A DNA stretch of 64,000 nt from Azolla caroliniana (lineage: Eukaryota; Polypodiophyta), in NCBI GenBank assembly GCA_043228905.1, contig JBHGNT010000014.1, positions 2,728,001 to 2,792,000 on the forward strand, written 5' to 3'. This document shows, piece after piece, positions 10,176 to 22,442 of this stretch. Positions within the stretch are counted from its first letter, which is position 1. Every line of letters begins with the position of its first letter. Below the pieces are notes generated by a model that was not told where the DNA came from, ran no database searches, and saw nothing but the letters and a program-made list of their open reading frames with translations. The position numbers and the translations under genes were made by a program.

Positions 10176-12996
10176 GAGGATCTTATGGTGAGCTAAACCC
10201 TGAATTGACCTGGAAGACTAACTACCATGAAGGCAACTATTCCAACAACCGACTACAAAGCTCAACTATGAACGTTGGCAAATCAATTTTCCTTTCAACA
10301 TATGTATACGTTGTGGTGTTCCACGGAGACGATCAAACAAGAACCCATTTGGCATACACCAATACATACCAAATGTAGTCAAACATTGCGCTATACAATG
10401 GGGACAGTAAAACTTTGACTGCTTGAGCAAAAACTCGTTAAAAGTGTGTGAGAAGTTTCCCACCTACATAACAATAAAATAACTTTAGCGAATGGGCATG
10501 TGAGGGTATCATTCTAGATCAATGCCACCATTAACTAGGTGTGCACTCCAAACAAAGGTCACAAGCAACATAATCGAAATAAAGCCAATCACCTCTCCAC
10601 AACTTGTCATGGAAGAGCATGTACGTCACTAAGATCCATTGACTATGCCAAAATAATGTCTTACATGAGCCTAAGCATAGCAACATGCCATCCTTGGAAG
10701 GAGATCAAGCTTCCATGGCAGAATATATATTCCACTAATGATTGAAAAGAGACGGCCGCACATGCAACTTGGAAGGATATCGGGCTCCCATTAAATTTGA
10801 TGCAACTATCTGTCAAAATCATTGAAGGGTGCAACGAGTTAGTAATTGATGCTTTGGCAATCACCAACCAAGCTTGTTTTGCCAAATCGTAACTACTTTG
10901 CCATTCTTACCAAATTCAAGTTTACATGATTGATTTACATGGCTTAGACTGAGTGTGAAACCTCAATCATTGGTGGTTCCGAATTTCATTGAAAATGTTT
11001 ATGAGGTATTTGGTAACCCCATAGGATTCCTAGATGAGCACACTTCCAGGGCATTGCCAATCTTTCTCTCTTAATAAGTATCACAAATATCTTGCATGGG
11101 CATGGGTTTCTTCCAAGTTGGGATCCTTATTCCTTTAGAAATGATTTCCCCTTTCGTGAATGCATGTTTCTTTTTGTTCCAATACGTTATCTCTTTATTT
11201 ATTTATTATTTATTTTCCAAGAAAAGATACTACATTAGTATTAAGAAACACCCTATGGTTTTACATGAAATACATACATATAGGTAATTAGCCCTATAGT
11301 AAGTTCTAACTGTCGACCTAAATAAAAACTTTTGTAGAGTAAAACCACTCCACCTTGTCAAAAATCCGCCTATAAAATATTCCATTGTCCCATGTGGCAT
11401 GAAACTCCAACCATTGTAACTATGTTCGTTTGCATATTACCTTTTATGTTGTCCAGGGAACCTCTAAGATTATACAATATCTCTGTCCAAATCCCAATAA
11501 TTATATGAGCAAGTCTTTCTGTCACATTTTGGAATACCTAGCCTTCCAAATATACCAAATTGTGATACTACTTACCCATTTTCACATGTCAAGTTTACGA
11601 GTCTCTATTGGTGGATTCAAGGGTATCATTGTTTTTTATTTTAGACCATGTATCATAGAGGGAGCATCGCAACATCATCTTGTTCACATAACATTGGTTG
11701 ACCTTTTATAACAACCCATAATACCAGTCCCCATGTATACACCGCTTGAGGATATATTGGTATTAATAGTGTTATAATTCTTTTCCATATTTCCATTGCA
11801 AAATCACAACTCCACAAACAATCTTAGCGTTCTCCACGAGATACATATAAAAAGGACACATACCATCTGCATTCACCTCTTTTTCCACCCATTAACAAGT
11901 ATAACTCTGTGAATCAAAAACCTTATCTCTTGATATTATAATGTATCATTAGAAGTACTGCAAACCTCTATCACCAATGTCATTGCATTATGCCATGACA
12001 ATGATCATGTTTGAAGCAATGACCTCTAAAAGATCCTCAATGCAATTGGCATCATAATGGACTTCATCTCCTCGCTTTTTTTATTCGACCACAATGACAT
12101 ATTTTAACTAATATTCCATAACATGCAACGTAAACTGCATTGAATGTGCGCAGCATTTGGGGCCATTGTTGTTTTCCCACCCATCCTGTGTTGAATATAG
12201 CTTGCCACAAGAAAGAACACTTGCACTCTATCTCAACCAAATTTGAGTTCTCCTACTTCAAATTGTAGTAGAACTTTGTCAATAATGAAGATGTGATAAG
12301 ATGAACCAAGTTGTCATGGAAAAATACAAAAATATCCCATTGTTATTTTTTTATGAAAATCACTTCAAAAAACCCCATTGAACCTTTGCAAACATCCTCC
12401 AAACTATTTTGGCTCACCATGGCACCAAGCCATTGGCAACACAAACCGTGAATGGTATTTTTCTTCAAAAAGTAAAAATAATACCTCTATGATGAAATGT
12501 GGCCCATAAGACATAGAGGGATGTCTTTGAGGCATCTCCACAACCACCTTGATATCCTTAGTCTTCTCATCCCTTATAACTTCATCATAGTGAAGATGTA
12601 GAGAATCCTTTGATGTTTACTTCGGAACGTTAGGAGTATTGCCCAAAATTGCTTGGTAATCTCCTCCTCACTTTTGTTTATAATTTTTGTGTAATGATTG
12701 TCTAGGCAACAAGTGAACATATGCATTGTTAAACACAAGTGGCTAGCTACACCAACATAAACATTGACATCTCCATGAGGAAACAATGTGATGGGAGAGA
12801 AAGAACATGTGAAACCTTGGCAAGGGTCATGTGTTCCCGTAATGTGGAAGGGGACAAATACAAAATCACTTAAATGTAATGGAAATATAAAGCTAACTTT
12901 TTGGCTCTTCTTCACTTTCCGTCTTTTGGCTTGAGCTTCTCTCTCTCTCTCTCTCTCTTTTACAATATAGGTGAAAAATTCAAGACAAAAAAATTA
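10176..12996. other. AT-rich region, no gene recognised
   Basis: The longest frames (10266-10463 minus, 11430-11711 plus, 12574-12915 minus) show no recognisable motif, no matching neighbours and no coding-like composition. A (CT)n tract is at 12936-12957. Old decayed transposons are likely, but none could be named. Confidence 0.5.
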
Positions 12997-13255
12997 CGAG
13001 GGGTGGCATGTTTGATTATGAGAGAACTGGAAAAATATTTGTTGATCATAAAAATAAATGCTACATATGGCTTAAGATAGAAACACTAAATGAAATGCTC
13101 ATTTTTGAGGTAGATGCTACATTCCTCAACATGATTATACCTTTTATGCTCGTGTGGATAGAGATCAACCCTTTGTTAATCTAAAAGATGATATTGCTTT
13201 CTCCAAAGCCAAAGGGGAAGTTGTTGTCTTTGGTGACATGACTACTCGTACATAA
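12997..13255 (+). pseudogene. Decayed LINE endonuclease fragment
   Basis: Plus-strand translation across small frame breaks resembles an apurinic-type LINE endonuclease of plants: a region with FDYERTGKIFVDHKN near 13010, then YARVDRDQPFVNLKDDI and AKGEVVVFGDMTTRT at 13145-13250. The last words match the family pattern KGxVVVxGDFNART, where the D and N are active-site residues; here FN has become MT. It is short and degenerate, so the call is tentative. It may belong with the LINE RT remnant at 20740-21690. Confidence 0.45.
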
Positions 13256-14018
13256 ATTTTGCAACTTGATGCACAACAACCTTTCACGCCACAAATCTCA
13301 AGGATTTAAAAGGATTCAAGAGGATATAAAATGTGTAGTCACTCTACTACGGATGAAAAGTTCATATCAATTTGAGAAGTTACTTCTATAAATGTGCAAC
13401 AATATCAAAAGGCTTATTGTAAATAGTATATCCTTATGGCCTAAAATTAATAGTTGTTTGGCACACATATCATGTTCCTCACACAATTATCACCAAGTTT
13501 TGGCAAAAAATATGGAAACAACATCACATGAGGTGAATTACCACGTTATCGCGGAAATCCGTGTGTGCGCGTCGAAACGGGGCAGGACCACCAGGGTCAC
13601 GAACCAAGGAGCCGGCCGAAGTAGGATGCTCATCAGGAGGTCTTCGATAGATTGGTTGCCTGCTACATATCCAATCCGGATCGTTCTCGGGTGCTAGACA
13701 ACGAATGCAAGGGAATGGGGACGTGTAATGTTCCGGTCATGTCGTAGACAATAAACAATGAGAACGCAAGCTCGTGACTCGGGGAAACACGAGCAACAAG
13801 TAGGAATAAGCAGAAGCAGTCTTGACACAGAGAATGCAAAGGCACAACAAAGGGGAAATGGATTATATGAGAAGTAAGTACAACCGGACTCGTCCGGTGA
13901 CCGAGTTGCGCGCTCCGAGGACACACACACACACACATAGAAGATGACCCTCTAGTCGGGAGCGCACGAGCTTCCTAAGCGAGCAGAGGCGTCACCAAAT
14001 CATCACACAACAACAAGA

Positions 14019-14763
14019 GAGAGAGAGAGTCGTTGTTACAAGTGACTACTAATCTTTTGTATCATTGATATGTTGTGTCTCTTGGATGGTTATCATCTAA
14101 GGCTAAAGAAGAATGGAGATTACACAAATATGATCATGGGTGGTGGCAAATCTTACAACATAGTTGGCATTCTAAATTGCCACTTGTGGCAAAGGTCTTC
14201 ATTTGGAGAGTTTTGATTGGAGGATTGCCTTTGGGATTAGCTCTAAAGTGTCGTGGACTAGCAACGGGTAATTACTTTTTTTGCATTGTTCAAATGGAAG
14301 ATAGTACTCATCGATTTATACAATGCCCGATTGCTTCTCAGATTTGGAGTTACATTTCTCAAATTTGGCAAGTTTTATCATGGTGTTATTTGACACCTAC
14401 ATAGTGGGTGTTTGCACAATTTACACAAGTGGACCCAAAGTCAGAGATGGAGATTGTTTTTCTATTTTTGAGATATTGGGGATTGCATCATAATTGGAAT
14501 ATGCGCAATGCTTTTGTATTCGATGGTAGACATGGAGTGAAAGCATATCTACAAAAGTTGAAGGGAGTACTAATGTGACAATTTTCTATATTGGAGCAAG
14601 TGGAAATCCTTTCCTCGGTGGAATGTTCGTCTTGCCTATTGGCAATTCAACATGTTCCATTACCCATGTAGTGTAGTGTAGTTAGTGGGTGACCATACTT
14701 CATGGTCACACCCATTGTAAGTAGTGTTTTTTACACACATTTATTAATATAATTGTGTGTTTT

Positions 14764-14831
<68 letters not shown>
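14019..14831 (+). mobile_element. 5'-truncated LINE copy between two (GA)n tracts
   Basis: Bases 14031-14767 are a close copy of the 3' end of the large LINE at 22540-28318 (matching 22540 to about 23270, opposite strand). They include the zf-RVT region SLGWLSSKAKEEWRLHK...HGWWQI, ending RFIQCPIASQIWSYISQIW. The 3' end is not poly(A): it passes from TTTTCACC straight into a GA run of about 64 bases (14768-14831). Just upstream of the truncation point is another GA run (14019-14029). One frame of about 110 codons (14075-14404) stays open, but it is only the LINE C-terminal domain. Confidence 0.85.
14768..14831 (+). repeat. (GA)n microsatellite at the LINE 3' end
   Basis: About 32 uninterrupted GA dinucleotides directly after the LINE 3' terminal TTTTCACC. 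The parent LINE also ends TTTTCACC followed by (GA)n on its own strand (22539-22512). Confidence 0.95.
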
Positions 14832-14835
<4 letters not shown>

Positions 14836-15101
14836 AACTCTAACCGACAACACCTTCTCCTCCCCAAAACAGTCCCCAAACCTCCCCTTTTATAGGACAA
14901 GGGGAGACTGTTACATCACGATTAAAGGCAACCACTATTGTCAAGGATTTCCCTGGATTTCCTCATACTAAAATATTCTTTCTACGTGTGGGGACATAGA
15001 ATACCCCTTTAACTAGCCTACCTAGTACATAAGTATTTAACATCTATTTACAATTTAGCCCTTCGGCCCTTGTTTTTGTGCCTATTGGCACACCCCGGGT
15101 C

Positions 15102-15730
15102 TAGTAGGCACGTTTTTAAGTGGCTCAGCTTTGGCATGGTTCACTCCATTGTTAGAAAAAGAATCTCTATTACTAAACAATTTTGAAGAGTTTATAAGCG
15201 AGTTTAAAGCATGTTTTGGAGATACTGATAGCACAAGGACAACAATCAATAAAATCCGATGGTTACATCAAGGTGATCGTCCAACTTCCGCATACGCTGC
15301 AAATTTTCGTCTACTCGCCTCCGATATCCCGTGGGATGACCTAGCATTAATGGAGCAATTTCGTTATGGTCTACGTAACGATGTCAAGGATTTACTCTTG
15401 ACCTTCCCCGAAGAACCAAAGTCATTGACAAAAGCAATCAGTCGTGCAGTACGATGTGATAACCGCCTCTTCGAACGACGTTCAAAACGTCAGTTCCAAA
15501 TGTTGAGGACAAGGTCGGAGCCCACCTACGCTTCAGTTGTAGCAAAGCCTTTCCCAAGGGAGTCATTTAATACGTCTCCAACAAATACTCCTACTCCAAT
15601 GGAAATCGACACCACACGTCGTCAGAACCACTATCGGAAGAAGAAAAGCAGCGACGTTGGGCAAATCGATTATGCCTTTGTTGCGGTGGACTGGGACATA
15701 TTGCAGTGAATTGTCCCCATCACCCAAGAA
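15102..15730 (+). pseudogene. Gypsy gag with CCHC zinc knuckle
   Basis: The retrotransposon gag domain is seen from FLSGSALAWFTPLLEKES (15113 onward) through HQGDRPTSAYAANFRLLASD and the ALMEQFRYGLRNDVKDLLL stretch to about 15460. A zinc knuckle CLCCGGLGHIAVNC (CX2CX4HX4C) lies at about 15677-15718 but in another frame from the gag core, so a frameshift separates them. The N-terminal half of gag is absent. Confidence 0.85.
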
Positions 15731-15924
15731 GACAGGTAAATCAAATAACCGCTAGTACTAATAGTACTAAACCCGAGTCTATTTCTCTAGGTGTGTCTGA
15801 TAGTCCTAATAGCCCAAGCCTTTCAAACAAATTTGAAATCCTTAGTCAACTAGAAGAAGAGTTAAACGATTAAGTCCAGCCGAAATAGGAGCCGTTTGGT
15901 TGGACAACCTAGATGTGTGACGTG

Positions 15925-17515
15925 GTCCAGATCATCCAATTGTCTTGGGGTTACCGTGGTTCAAATTACATAACCTAGACATAGATTGGAGAACAAGAGA
16001 AATCCGGTATCCACAAACCCGAGGATCTACTCATAAGATTGCAACCATTTTGCTATATCAATTGCATGAGGAAGGACGCAAGGAAGCAATGTTTGTCTTC
16101 ACATTATCAATAAATCCTTCCAACACTACTAAAGAGGAATCCACATGTCAACTTCCATAGAAGTATTGTCATTATGCCAATGTGTTCGATAAGGTACAAG
16201 CCAATACGCTTCCTCACCACCGACCGTATGATTGCCCTATCGATTTACAACCAGAAAAAGAGCCACCATGGGGACCAATCTACACCTTGTCACCAACCGA
16301 GCTAGAAGTCCTTCGAGCTTATATAGAGGATAATTGGCAAATGGTTTCATTCAACATTCGAAATCTCCAGCCGGCACACCCATTTTCTTTGTCAAGAAAA
16401 AGGATGGATCACTTCGTCTCATCATAGATTACTGTGGCTTGAATAAGGTCACCATCAGGAATAGGTACACACTCCCCCTTATCTCAAGTCTTTTAGAACA
16501 AATCAATGGTGCAAGGTTCTTCACAAAGATCGACTTACGAGGAGCATATAACCTCATACAGATTTGGCCAGGAGACGAATGGAAGACCGCGTTTTGCACC
16601 AGATATGGGCACTTCAAGTATACGGTCATGTCATTCGGTCTCACTAATGCCCCGATAGTCTTTCAGCGCATGACAAATGATATATTCCAAGATCTCTTGG
16701 ATGTTTGTTTGATCGTCTATTTGGATGATCTGCTGGTTTATTCGAAGACCCAAGAAGAGCATGATTCTCATGTACTATTAGTACTAAAACGACTTTGAGA
16801 ACATGATCTTTATGCAAAACTGGAAAATTGTAGTTTCGAGTGCAACCAGGTGGAATTTTTAGGCTATGTCATCTCCTCGGAAGGCATCTCTATGGATCCA
16901 ACTAAGGTCAAAACTGTGATAGAGTGGCAAACTCCACATTCGTTGCGAGATGTGCAATGCTTTTTAGGCTTCACCAATTTCTACCGCAAGTTTATACAGG
17001 ATTACTCAAAACTTATTCTACCTCTCACACATCTCACCAAGAAGGGGCAGTCATTTGTTTGGTCTAAAGAAGCGGACATGGCTTTTGTGAGTCTTAAGAA
17101 GGCATTTACATCAGCTCCTATTCTAGCTCATGTTGATCTGAAAAAACCGTTCATCATTGAGGCAGACGCGTTGGATTTCGCCTTGGGTAGCATTCTGTCA
17201 CAACAAGGCGATGATGAAAAGCTACATCATGTGGGTTTCCACTAACGCAAGTTTGACGCCGCCGAAATCAACTACGAAATTCACGACAAGGAGCTATTAG
17301 CAATAGTGGACTCTTTTACACAATGGAGGCATTTGCTAGAGGGATCTTCTCATCAAGTCACCGTATTTAGTGATCATAAAAATCTTGCCTACTTCTAGGA
17401 TGCTCGTGTATTAAATCAACATCAAGCTTGGTGGGCCCAATTCCTCGCTCGTTTCGACTTCAAAATTACATATCGCCCTGGGAAGCAGCAAGGGAAGGCA
17501 GATGTGTTATCACGG
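15925..17515 (+). pseudogene. Gypsy protease C-terminus, reverse transcriptase and RNase H
   Basis: The protease end is seen as LGLPWFKLHNLDIDWRTREI (15943-16002). RT follows with [30 protein letters not shown] and the catalytic YLDD of [11 protein letters not shown] near 16720, then FLGYVISSEGI and CFLGFTNFYRKFI. RNase H has the IIEADALDFALGSILSQ start (an A where active copies often have S) and the KELLAIV helix near 17290. Stops at 16797, 17243 and 17397 break the frame. The YLDD motif is intact, but the protein could not be made whole. Confidence 0.9.
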
Positions 17516-18992
17516 TGTTCGTATCTAGCACCACGTCTCAGTGAGCCAACATTCGATAATCAAAAGCAAGTAATCTTGGGACTGGCACGACTGCAAGCAA
17601 CGTGGGTTTTCGATACACCATCGGATTCCCACATTATCAATACCATACGGAAGGACTTGAAGACAGACGCTTTCGTTCAAGCCATTCAAGCACAAATTGA
17701 CCCCTCTCAAGCATCTTGCTCACAATCACAACAACCAAGTACGGACTATCGACAATTCGAATGTCATGATGGATTATTATTCTTTAAGAAGCTCTTATAT
17801 GTTCCTAATGGTTCTTGTCGCCTTCGAGTAGTTCAAAATTGTCATGACACATATACATTTGGGCATTTTGGTAGTACTAAAACATTAGATTTAATACAAT
17901 GATCATTTTGGTGGCCTCATATGCGACGATTTGTCGAAGATTATGTTCGGACATGTGATACATATTGCAGAGCAAAGATGCCAATACATCAGTCATATGG
18001 TTTATTGGAACCATTACCAATTCCAAGCAGGTCATGGCAATCCATTGCTCTAGATTTCATCACAAATCTTCCAATTTCTAAGGGATTTGATGCGATCTTA
18101 ATAGTAATAGATCGATATACGAAGATGGCCCATTTCCTGCCATGTACTAAGGAAATCGCTAGTGAAGAAACCGCCGAAACTGTCATGCGTGAGTATGTCA
18201 GCATCATGGCCTCCCCGATAGTATCATCAACGACCGTGGACCCCAATTCGTCTCGAAATTTTGGAAGCACCTCTTCAAATGCTCAAGGTCACTTGTAACC
18301 TCTCCTCCAGCTACCACCCGCAAACAGACGGACAAGCAAAACGAACAAATCAAACATTGGAACAACATCTTCGGTGTTTTCTAAGCTATCAACGAGATGA
18401 CTGGGCAAATATTCTCCACTTTGCCGAATTTGCGTATAATAACTTTGTCCGCTCATCGACTAGGGTTACACCATTTTATGCTTATATGGGCTATCTTACC
18501 CGGTGGTGTGTATTCGAAACTCCGGAGTTATTCACAAATCCTTATGTAGAGGATCGTTTGGAGCGGTTACGCAAGATACATGCGGACTTATCTACTCATT
18601 TACAACAAGCTCAACAAACACACAAGAATTATGCGGATCGTCATCGGCTTCCATCTAGTTTTAACATTGGAGATCGGGTATGGCTAATACGACGACACAT
18701 CAAGACTACTCGCCCATGCGATAAATTGGATTATTGGCGATTAGGTCCTTTCCGTATTATTGGAAAAATTAATGATGTCGCTTTTCGTCTCAATCTACCT
18801 CCGCAACTATGGATACATCCCGGATTGTTCGCAACAAGCCCTACTATTTGGTTGATTGGCTAGGCTATAGTCCAAGTGAGCGAACTTGGGAACTAATCGA
18901 GAATGTAGTAAATGCTCAAGCTCTTGTTAAGGACTTTCATCGACGATATCCTGACAAGCCAGGTCCTCCATCTAAGACGACTCGGGGAGTAG
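17516..18992 (+). pseudogene. Gypsy integrase with C-terminal chromodomain
   Basis: The integrase zinc-binding linker and core are seen: FVEDYVRTCDTYCRAK at 17930, SIALDFITNLP with the first Asp near 18055, and a decayed second block near 18230 where NDRGPQF is frameshifted. SSSYHPQTDGQAKRTNQTLE at 18303-18362 gives the catalytic Glu region. A chromodomain tail, [20 protein letters not shown] at 18852-18911, identifies the chromovirus lineage. Between WIHPG (18812) and this tail about 60-70 residues usual for the family are missing, which points to an internal deletion that also shifted the frame. Confidence 0.85.
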
Positions 18993-19430
18993 TGTCATGA
19001 TATAGCATGGTATGGTTTCAAAAGGATTTGAACCCATGACCTTGTGGCACATGGGCAAAAGCCTTACCATTAAGTTATTCCTTATAATATGTAGAATATC
19101 ATTTCTATTTATTATTTCACTTAGGAAATCCATGTATATTCTAGATTTCTCTGGAACATTCTAGAAATGTCAAGAGTATTCCTAAGCCACTATAAAAAGA
19201 GGCACATGTCATTATTGAGAACTAAATCGGTTCAATGCCAGTCTTAAGCCTCCTAGCTATCCTTGTATATTCTTTTCACATAATATATCTTTTGTTATCA
19301 TCATTCTCTCTCTCTCAATCTCTCCCTCTCTCTCTCTCCCCTTCTCCTTTTCTGAACTGTTCTGGACCCTCTTTTCCTCTTAGTACTAATTTCCTCTCTA
19401 TTTCAGTACTATTCTTGATAGATATGGAGT
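18993..19430 (+). repeat. 3' LTR of the gypsy element
   Basis: It starts TGTCATGATATAG directly after the chromodomain stop and a purine-rich ACTCGGGGAGTAG tract. A TATA box ACTATAAAAAGAGG at 19189 with CT-rich sequence downstream (19305-19345) fits an LTR promoter. The right edge, near 19430, is uncertain because no 5' LTR is present for comparison. A tRNA-like block (19022-19083) lies inside it. Confidence 0.6.
19022..19083 (-). repeat. tRNA-like (SINE head) sequence
   Basis: On the minus strand this has an A-box-like TAACTTAATGGTAAGG and a B-box GGTTCAAATCC about 30 bases downstream, the layout of a tRNA-derived Pol III promoter. No cloverleaf is complete, so it is a SINE-type remnant rather than a tRNA gene. 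Confidence 0.5.
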
Positions 19431-20739
19431 GAAGTTGTAGCCACTCTAAAGAGCCAATATGATGGCCTCAAGGGCGGCTCCAATGAATTTGAAAGACAAC
19501 AACTAGCCATCATCCAACAATGGTCGCCCTCTCCCTTTCTTGACTCAGTGGGCATCCACATAAGATGGAACTATCGCGTCCCTATAGGGATTTGTATATA
19601 ACACCCTCAATTGTAAAATTTTATAACTAATGGACGGAGTTTTTTTGGAAAAAAAAAATCACAATGAAAATATTGTGATTGACTATATGAGACTTTTCAA
19701 ATTGGATCGCATACACAAATTGTCATTTGGAGAATGGACACAAGAATCTTATTATAGGAGTTTATGTATTGACCTCAAATATATGAAAAGCTTTTGAGTG
19801 TGAGAAAGTCATTAAAAATATCAAACCATCATAGTTGAGCATAAAACTTAAATGATCACCCATGTATTCCAAGGTGGTTGAGGATTTGTTACAAATGGCA
19901 AAGTTACAACATGATGCAACACTATAATGCAAACAGGAAGCTTTCATGCACAAGGAATTGCTTGTTGGCCAAGTACATACCTTGAAAAGTCATTAAGGAG
20001 TGAGTTCAAAGAAAAGATGGTTTGATAATGAATGACATGAAGGACAAAAATGCCTTATGAGTTTGGATGTGGTCAAGGATAAAGAAAATGATCAAAAGCA
20101 TTTGCATGCGTACAAAAGATTTTTTCCAAATATAGTGAAGAATATGGGAAGTTACTCAATAATCTCTCCAAAATAGAAGAGAAGGCACATGCGCATGTTA
20201 AATTTACGAGAAACCTTAGGGGGAACGATTTGACAATTAAGGCGATTGAACTTTGGTGGACTTGTCAATGCATTATAAGAGCTTATATGAGCAATCAAAT
20301 GCTAGAAAGAGTATATGTAATGGTTCTCTTTTACATATGTCTCCCTTCTTTACGATTGAAGATGTATGCATAAGGCTAAGTAATTAGCCTCTCAAATGAT
20401 AGGAGACCTTCACTGTAAAGGGCTAAATGCTCAAATAGACAGGAAAGTAAGCACATGCCTGGATATGTGATATTAATCATGCATTGCAACATGACACGCC
20501 TAATTATTGAACCTTACACAAAGGTGGAGAACGTAAATAATTATCCAACAATTAATGGTCAGGTCACATATGACAATACTATTTCGACGTATAATGGAAT
20601 CAAAGGCAAGTGCATGTGTTGGAACAAAAATAGTAAGAGAGATTAGGACAAGTTGGCTTTCAAAAACACAATCAATCATCTTGTCACCCTTTAAGTATTA
20701 ATGGAAGGCAGTCGCATATTGAGGTAAGGGTTTATATTG
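19431..20739. other. AT-rich region, no gene recognised
   Basis: Only short broken frames. A small perfect inverted repeat AATCACAAT / ATTGTGATT lies at about 19659-19682. Confidence 0.5.
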
Positions 20740-21690
20740 TTTCTTTTAGAGTTCAAGAAAGCATTTGATATGCACATGGAAGAACTTAAGGTATTAAATG
20801 AATATACATTTACAATTTCCCAAATCTATGGAATGTTTAAAAAAGCAACACTATTGGTGGTAAGAAAGGATGCCCTTTCTTACTAACTCTATTTGGTTTA
20901 TGCATTGATGAAGTAGTACAAGCATTGTCAAGTTTGTAAATGAAGTTCAAGCATTGAATAAGTTTTCATTGAGAATGTAGTCATCATGCTTTTGTTGTAT
21001 GTAGATGATGTGGTGCCTTTTTCAAGTACTTTAAGAGATGCACAGAAGCTTATGAGGGCGTTGGAAGAGTTTGGCATGTATACTAAGTTAAGTGTCAATA
21101 CTTCTAATATGAAGATTATGCTTGTGAAGAATCAAAATAAGGATAAACCGTGAATTATGTACAATATTGAGCCACTTGAAAATGTGGAAGGCTTTAGATA
21201 AAGACCTTGGCATTAAAGTTCCCTCAAGTCATAGATGGAATGGATGTATCACCTATCACATAAATGTGGGAAAGATAACAATATATTATTACACATTTTC
21301 AGAACACATGCAATGGTGGAAAAATTAAATCTTGAATCCTCAAGAAATACCTCGTCAACACTTTAATGACATTGATGCTTCTCTATGGGAGGGAAGTATG
21401 GGGAGACAACATTCCTACATCTACTTGGAAAGAGTTTGAAAATGTCGTAAAGCAGTTTTTTACAAAATTTCTCCAAGTGTAGAAATAAATGGCATGCACC
21501 CTTATATACTATTGAAACAAGAATCATAACCATGGGAAGGGTTGTTGGGTACATGTTTAAGGTTGGAAAAAGTCCCTTGTGTCTACTATACAGAATTCCA
21601 GGGGAAGCAAGCAAAGAGATCTAAAAGACACATAAAAGTAAAGTTTTATGTTCTTGTTGGATGCTAGATATGAAAAATGGTTTGAAAGAT
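20740..21690 (+). pseudogene. Decayed LINE reverse transcriptase
   Basis: Across several frame breaks the plus strand resembles a plant LINE RT. VVIMLLLYVDDVVPFSS near 20985-21030 holds the catalytic YVDD. KLMRALEEFGMYTKLSVN then leads to KIMLVKNQNKDKP, and the C-terminal part has LMLLYGREVWG and STWKEFENVVKQFFTKFLQV at 21370-21480. Numerous stops show it is old. It is a different family from the LINE at 22540-28318. Confidence 0.7.
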
Positions 21691-21839
21691 AGGATGCAAT
21701 ACACTTGCTTCATGATGCATCGATAGATTCGTCTATAGATTAATAATGTCATGTTTCAATGTTAATGTATCATAACATGGGACAATTTAAATGAAGCTCG
21801 TGCTTCACATGTTATACTACATATGTTGCACCTAGCAAT

Positions 21840-22040
21840 AAAACCATATTCATGGCAAAACATGGAAGCTTCACACATCAATAAATGTTAGAGCCCATCT
21901 AGTTGTCCACCATCCCAAACCATTTCTTCCATACGACTTAGTTCACACTCACTTCGACCTTAGATGAGATGTTTGGGGTACAAGTGATGAGACTTTTTGC
22001 CAATGCACATTTGCCCAAAAAAAGTTTGGGAATCAAATAT
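21840..22040. repeat. Dispersed repeat, copy 2
   Basis: Diverged copy of 9079-9260, sharing the ATGTTAGAGCCCATC, CTTAGTTCACA and ACAAGTGATGAGA words in the same order and strand. A further weak match links 22110-22200 with 8930-8990. Confidence 0.55.
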
Positions 22041-22308
22041 CATACTTTGATGCAACACTATCTTTGATCACATTCGAATATGTTTTCCACACATCTTTGA
22101 CCCAACCCAATCCTAGCATGATTTTCTCTTGTGGTCATTGTGTGCAATGTCAATTACAACATTCATTAATAAAGTTCTTGATTATCAAGAATCGTTACTC
22201 ACTTTACATGTACTACGTAAAGACATTCTTTTTTTTTTTACCTCATAGGTCATATTTGACCTTCAAAAACATTGGTAAAGTCTCTCTCTCTCTCTCTCTT
22301 TTTCTCGT

Positions 22309-22372
22309 AATTAGCTTACCCTAGTGGTAAGTTGTTAACACTACAAGCATTGCGTTTTGGGTTTGAAACCCA
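22309..22372 (+). repeat. tRNA-like (SINE head) sequence
   Basis: A-box-like TTAGCTTACCCTAGTGGTAAG at 22311-22331 and B-box-like GGTTTGAAACC at 22360-22370, about 30 bases apart. A (CT)n tract lies just upstream at 22280-22299. Confidence 0.5.
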
Positions 22373-22442
22373 ATTTTCTCACTTCTCTCTATTATATACT
22401 TCATAGATATCTCTTAATTCACTAGATGCCACTGTGGAATGT

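Larger units (their letters stand above)
13545..15092 (-). repeat. LTR-like block, split by a LINE insertion
   Basis: Without the LINE copy at 14019-14831, the two flanks (13545-14018 and 14832-15092) form one GC-richer block that reads like an LTR on the minus strand. It begins TGTGCCAATAGGCACA at 15092, has a promoter-like CCTATAAAAGGGG near 14900-14888, and continues with leader-like sequence toward 13545. The boundary at 15092/15093 coincides with the point where gypsy gag homology starts. No partner LTR or clear target duplication was found, and the left edge is a guess from composition. Confidence 0.35.
15093..18992 (+). mobile_element. Ty3/gypsy chromovirus, decayed internal region
   Basis: Domains come in the gypsy order: gag, CCHC knuckle, protease, reverse transcriptase, RNase H, integrase, chromodomain. 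RNase H lying before integrase separates it from copia. Many stops and frameshifts break it (for example 15706, 16158, 16797, 17243, 17397, 17900, 18296). The 5' LTR and the first part of gag are missing; homology begins at the LTR-like block ending at 15092. The 3' LTR follows at 18993. It is a non-autonomous relic. Confidence 0.9.

Noticed and set aside
12574-12915. A 113-codon minus-strand frame
   Set aside because: No motif, no neighbours, AT-rich composition like its surroundings; kept as non-coding.
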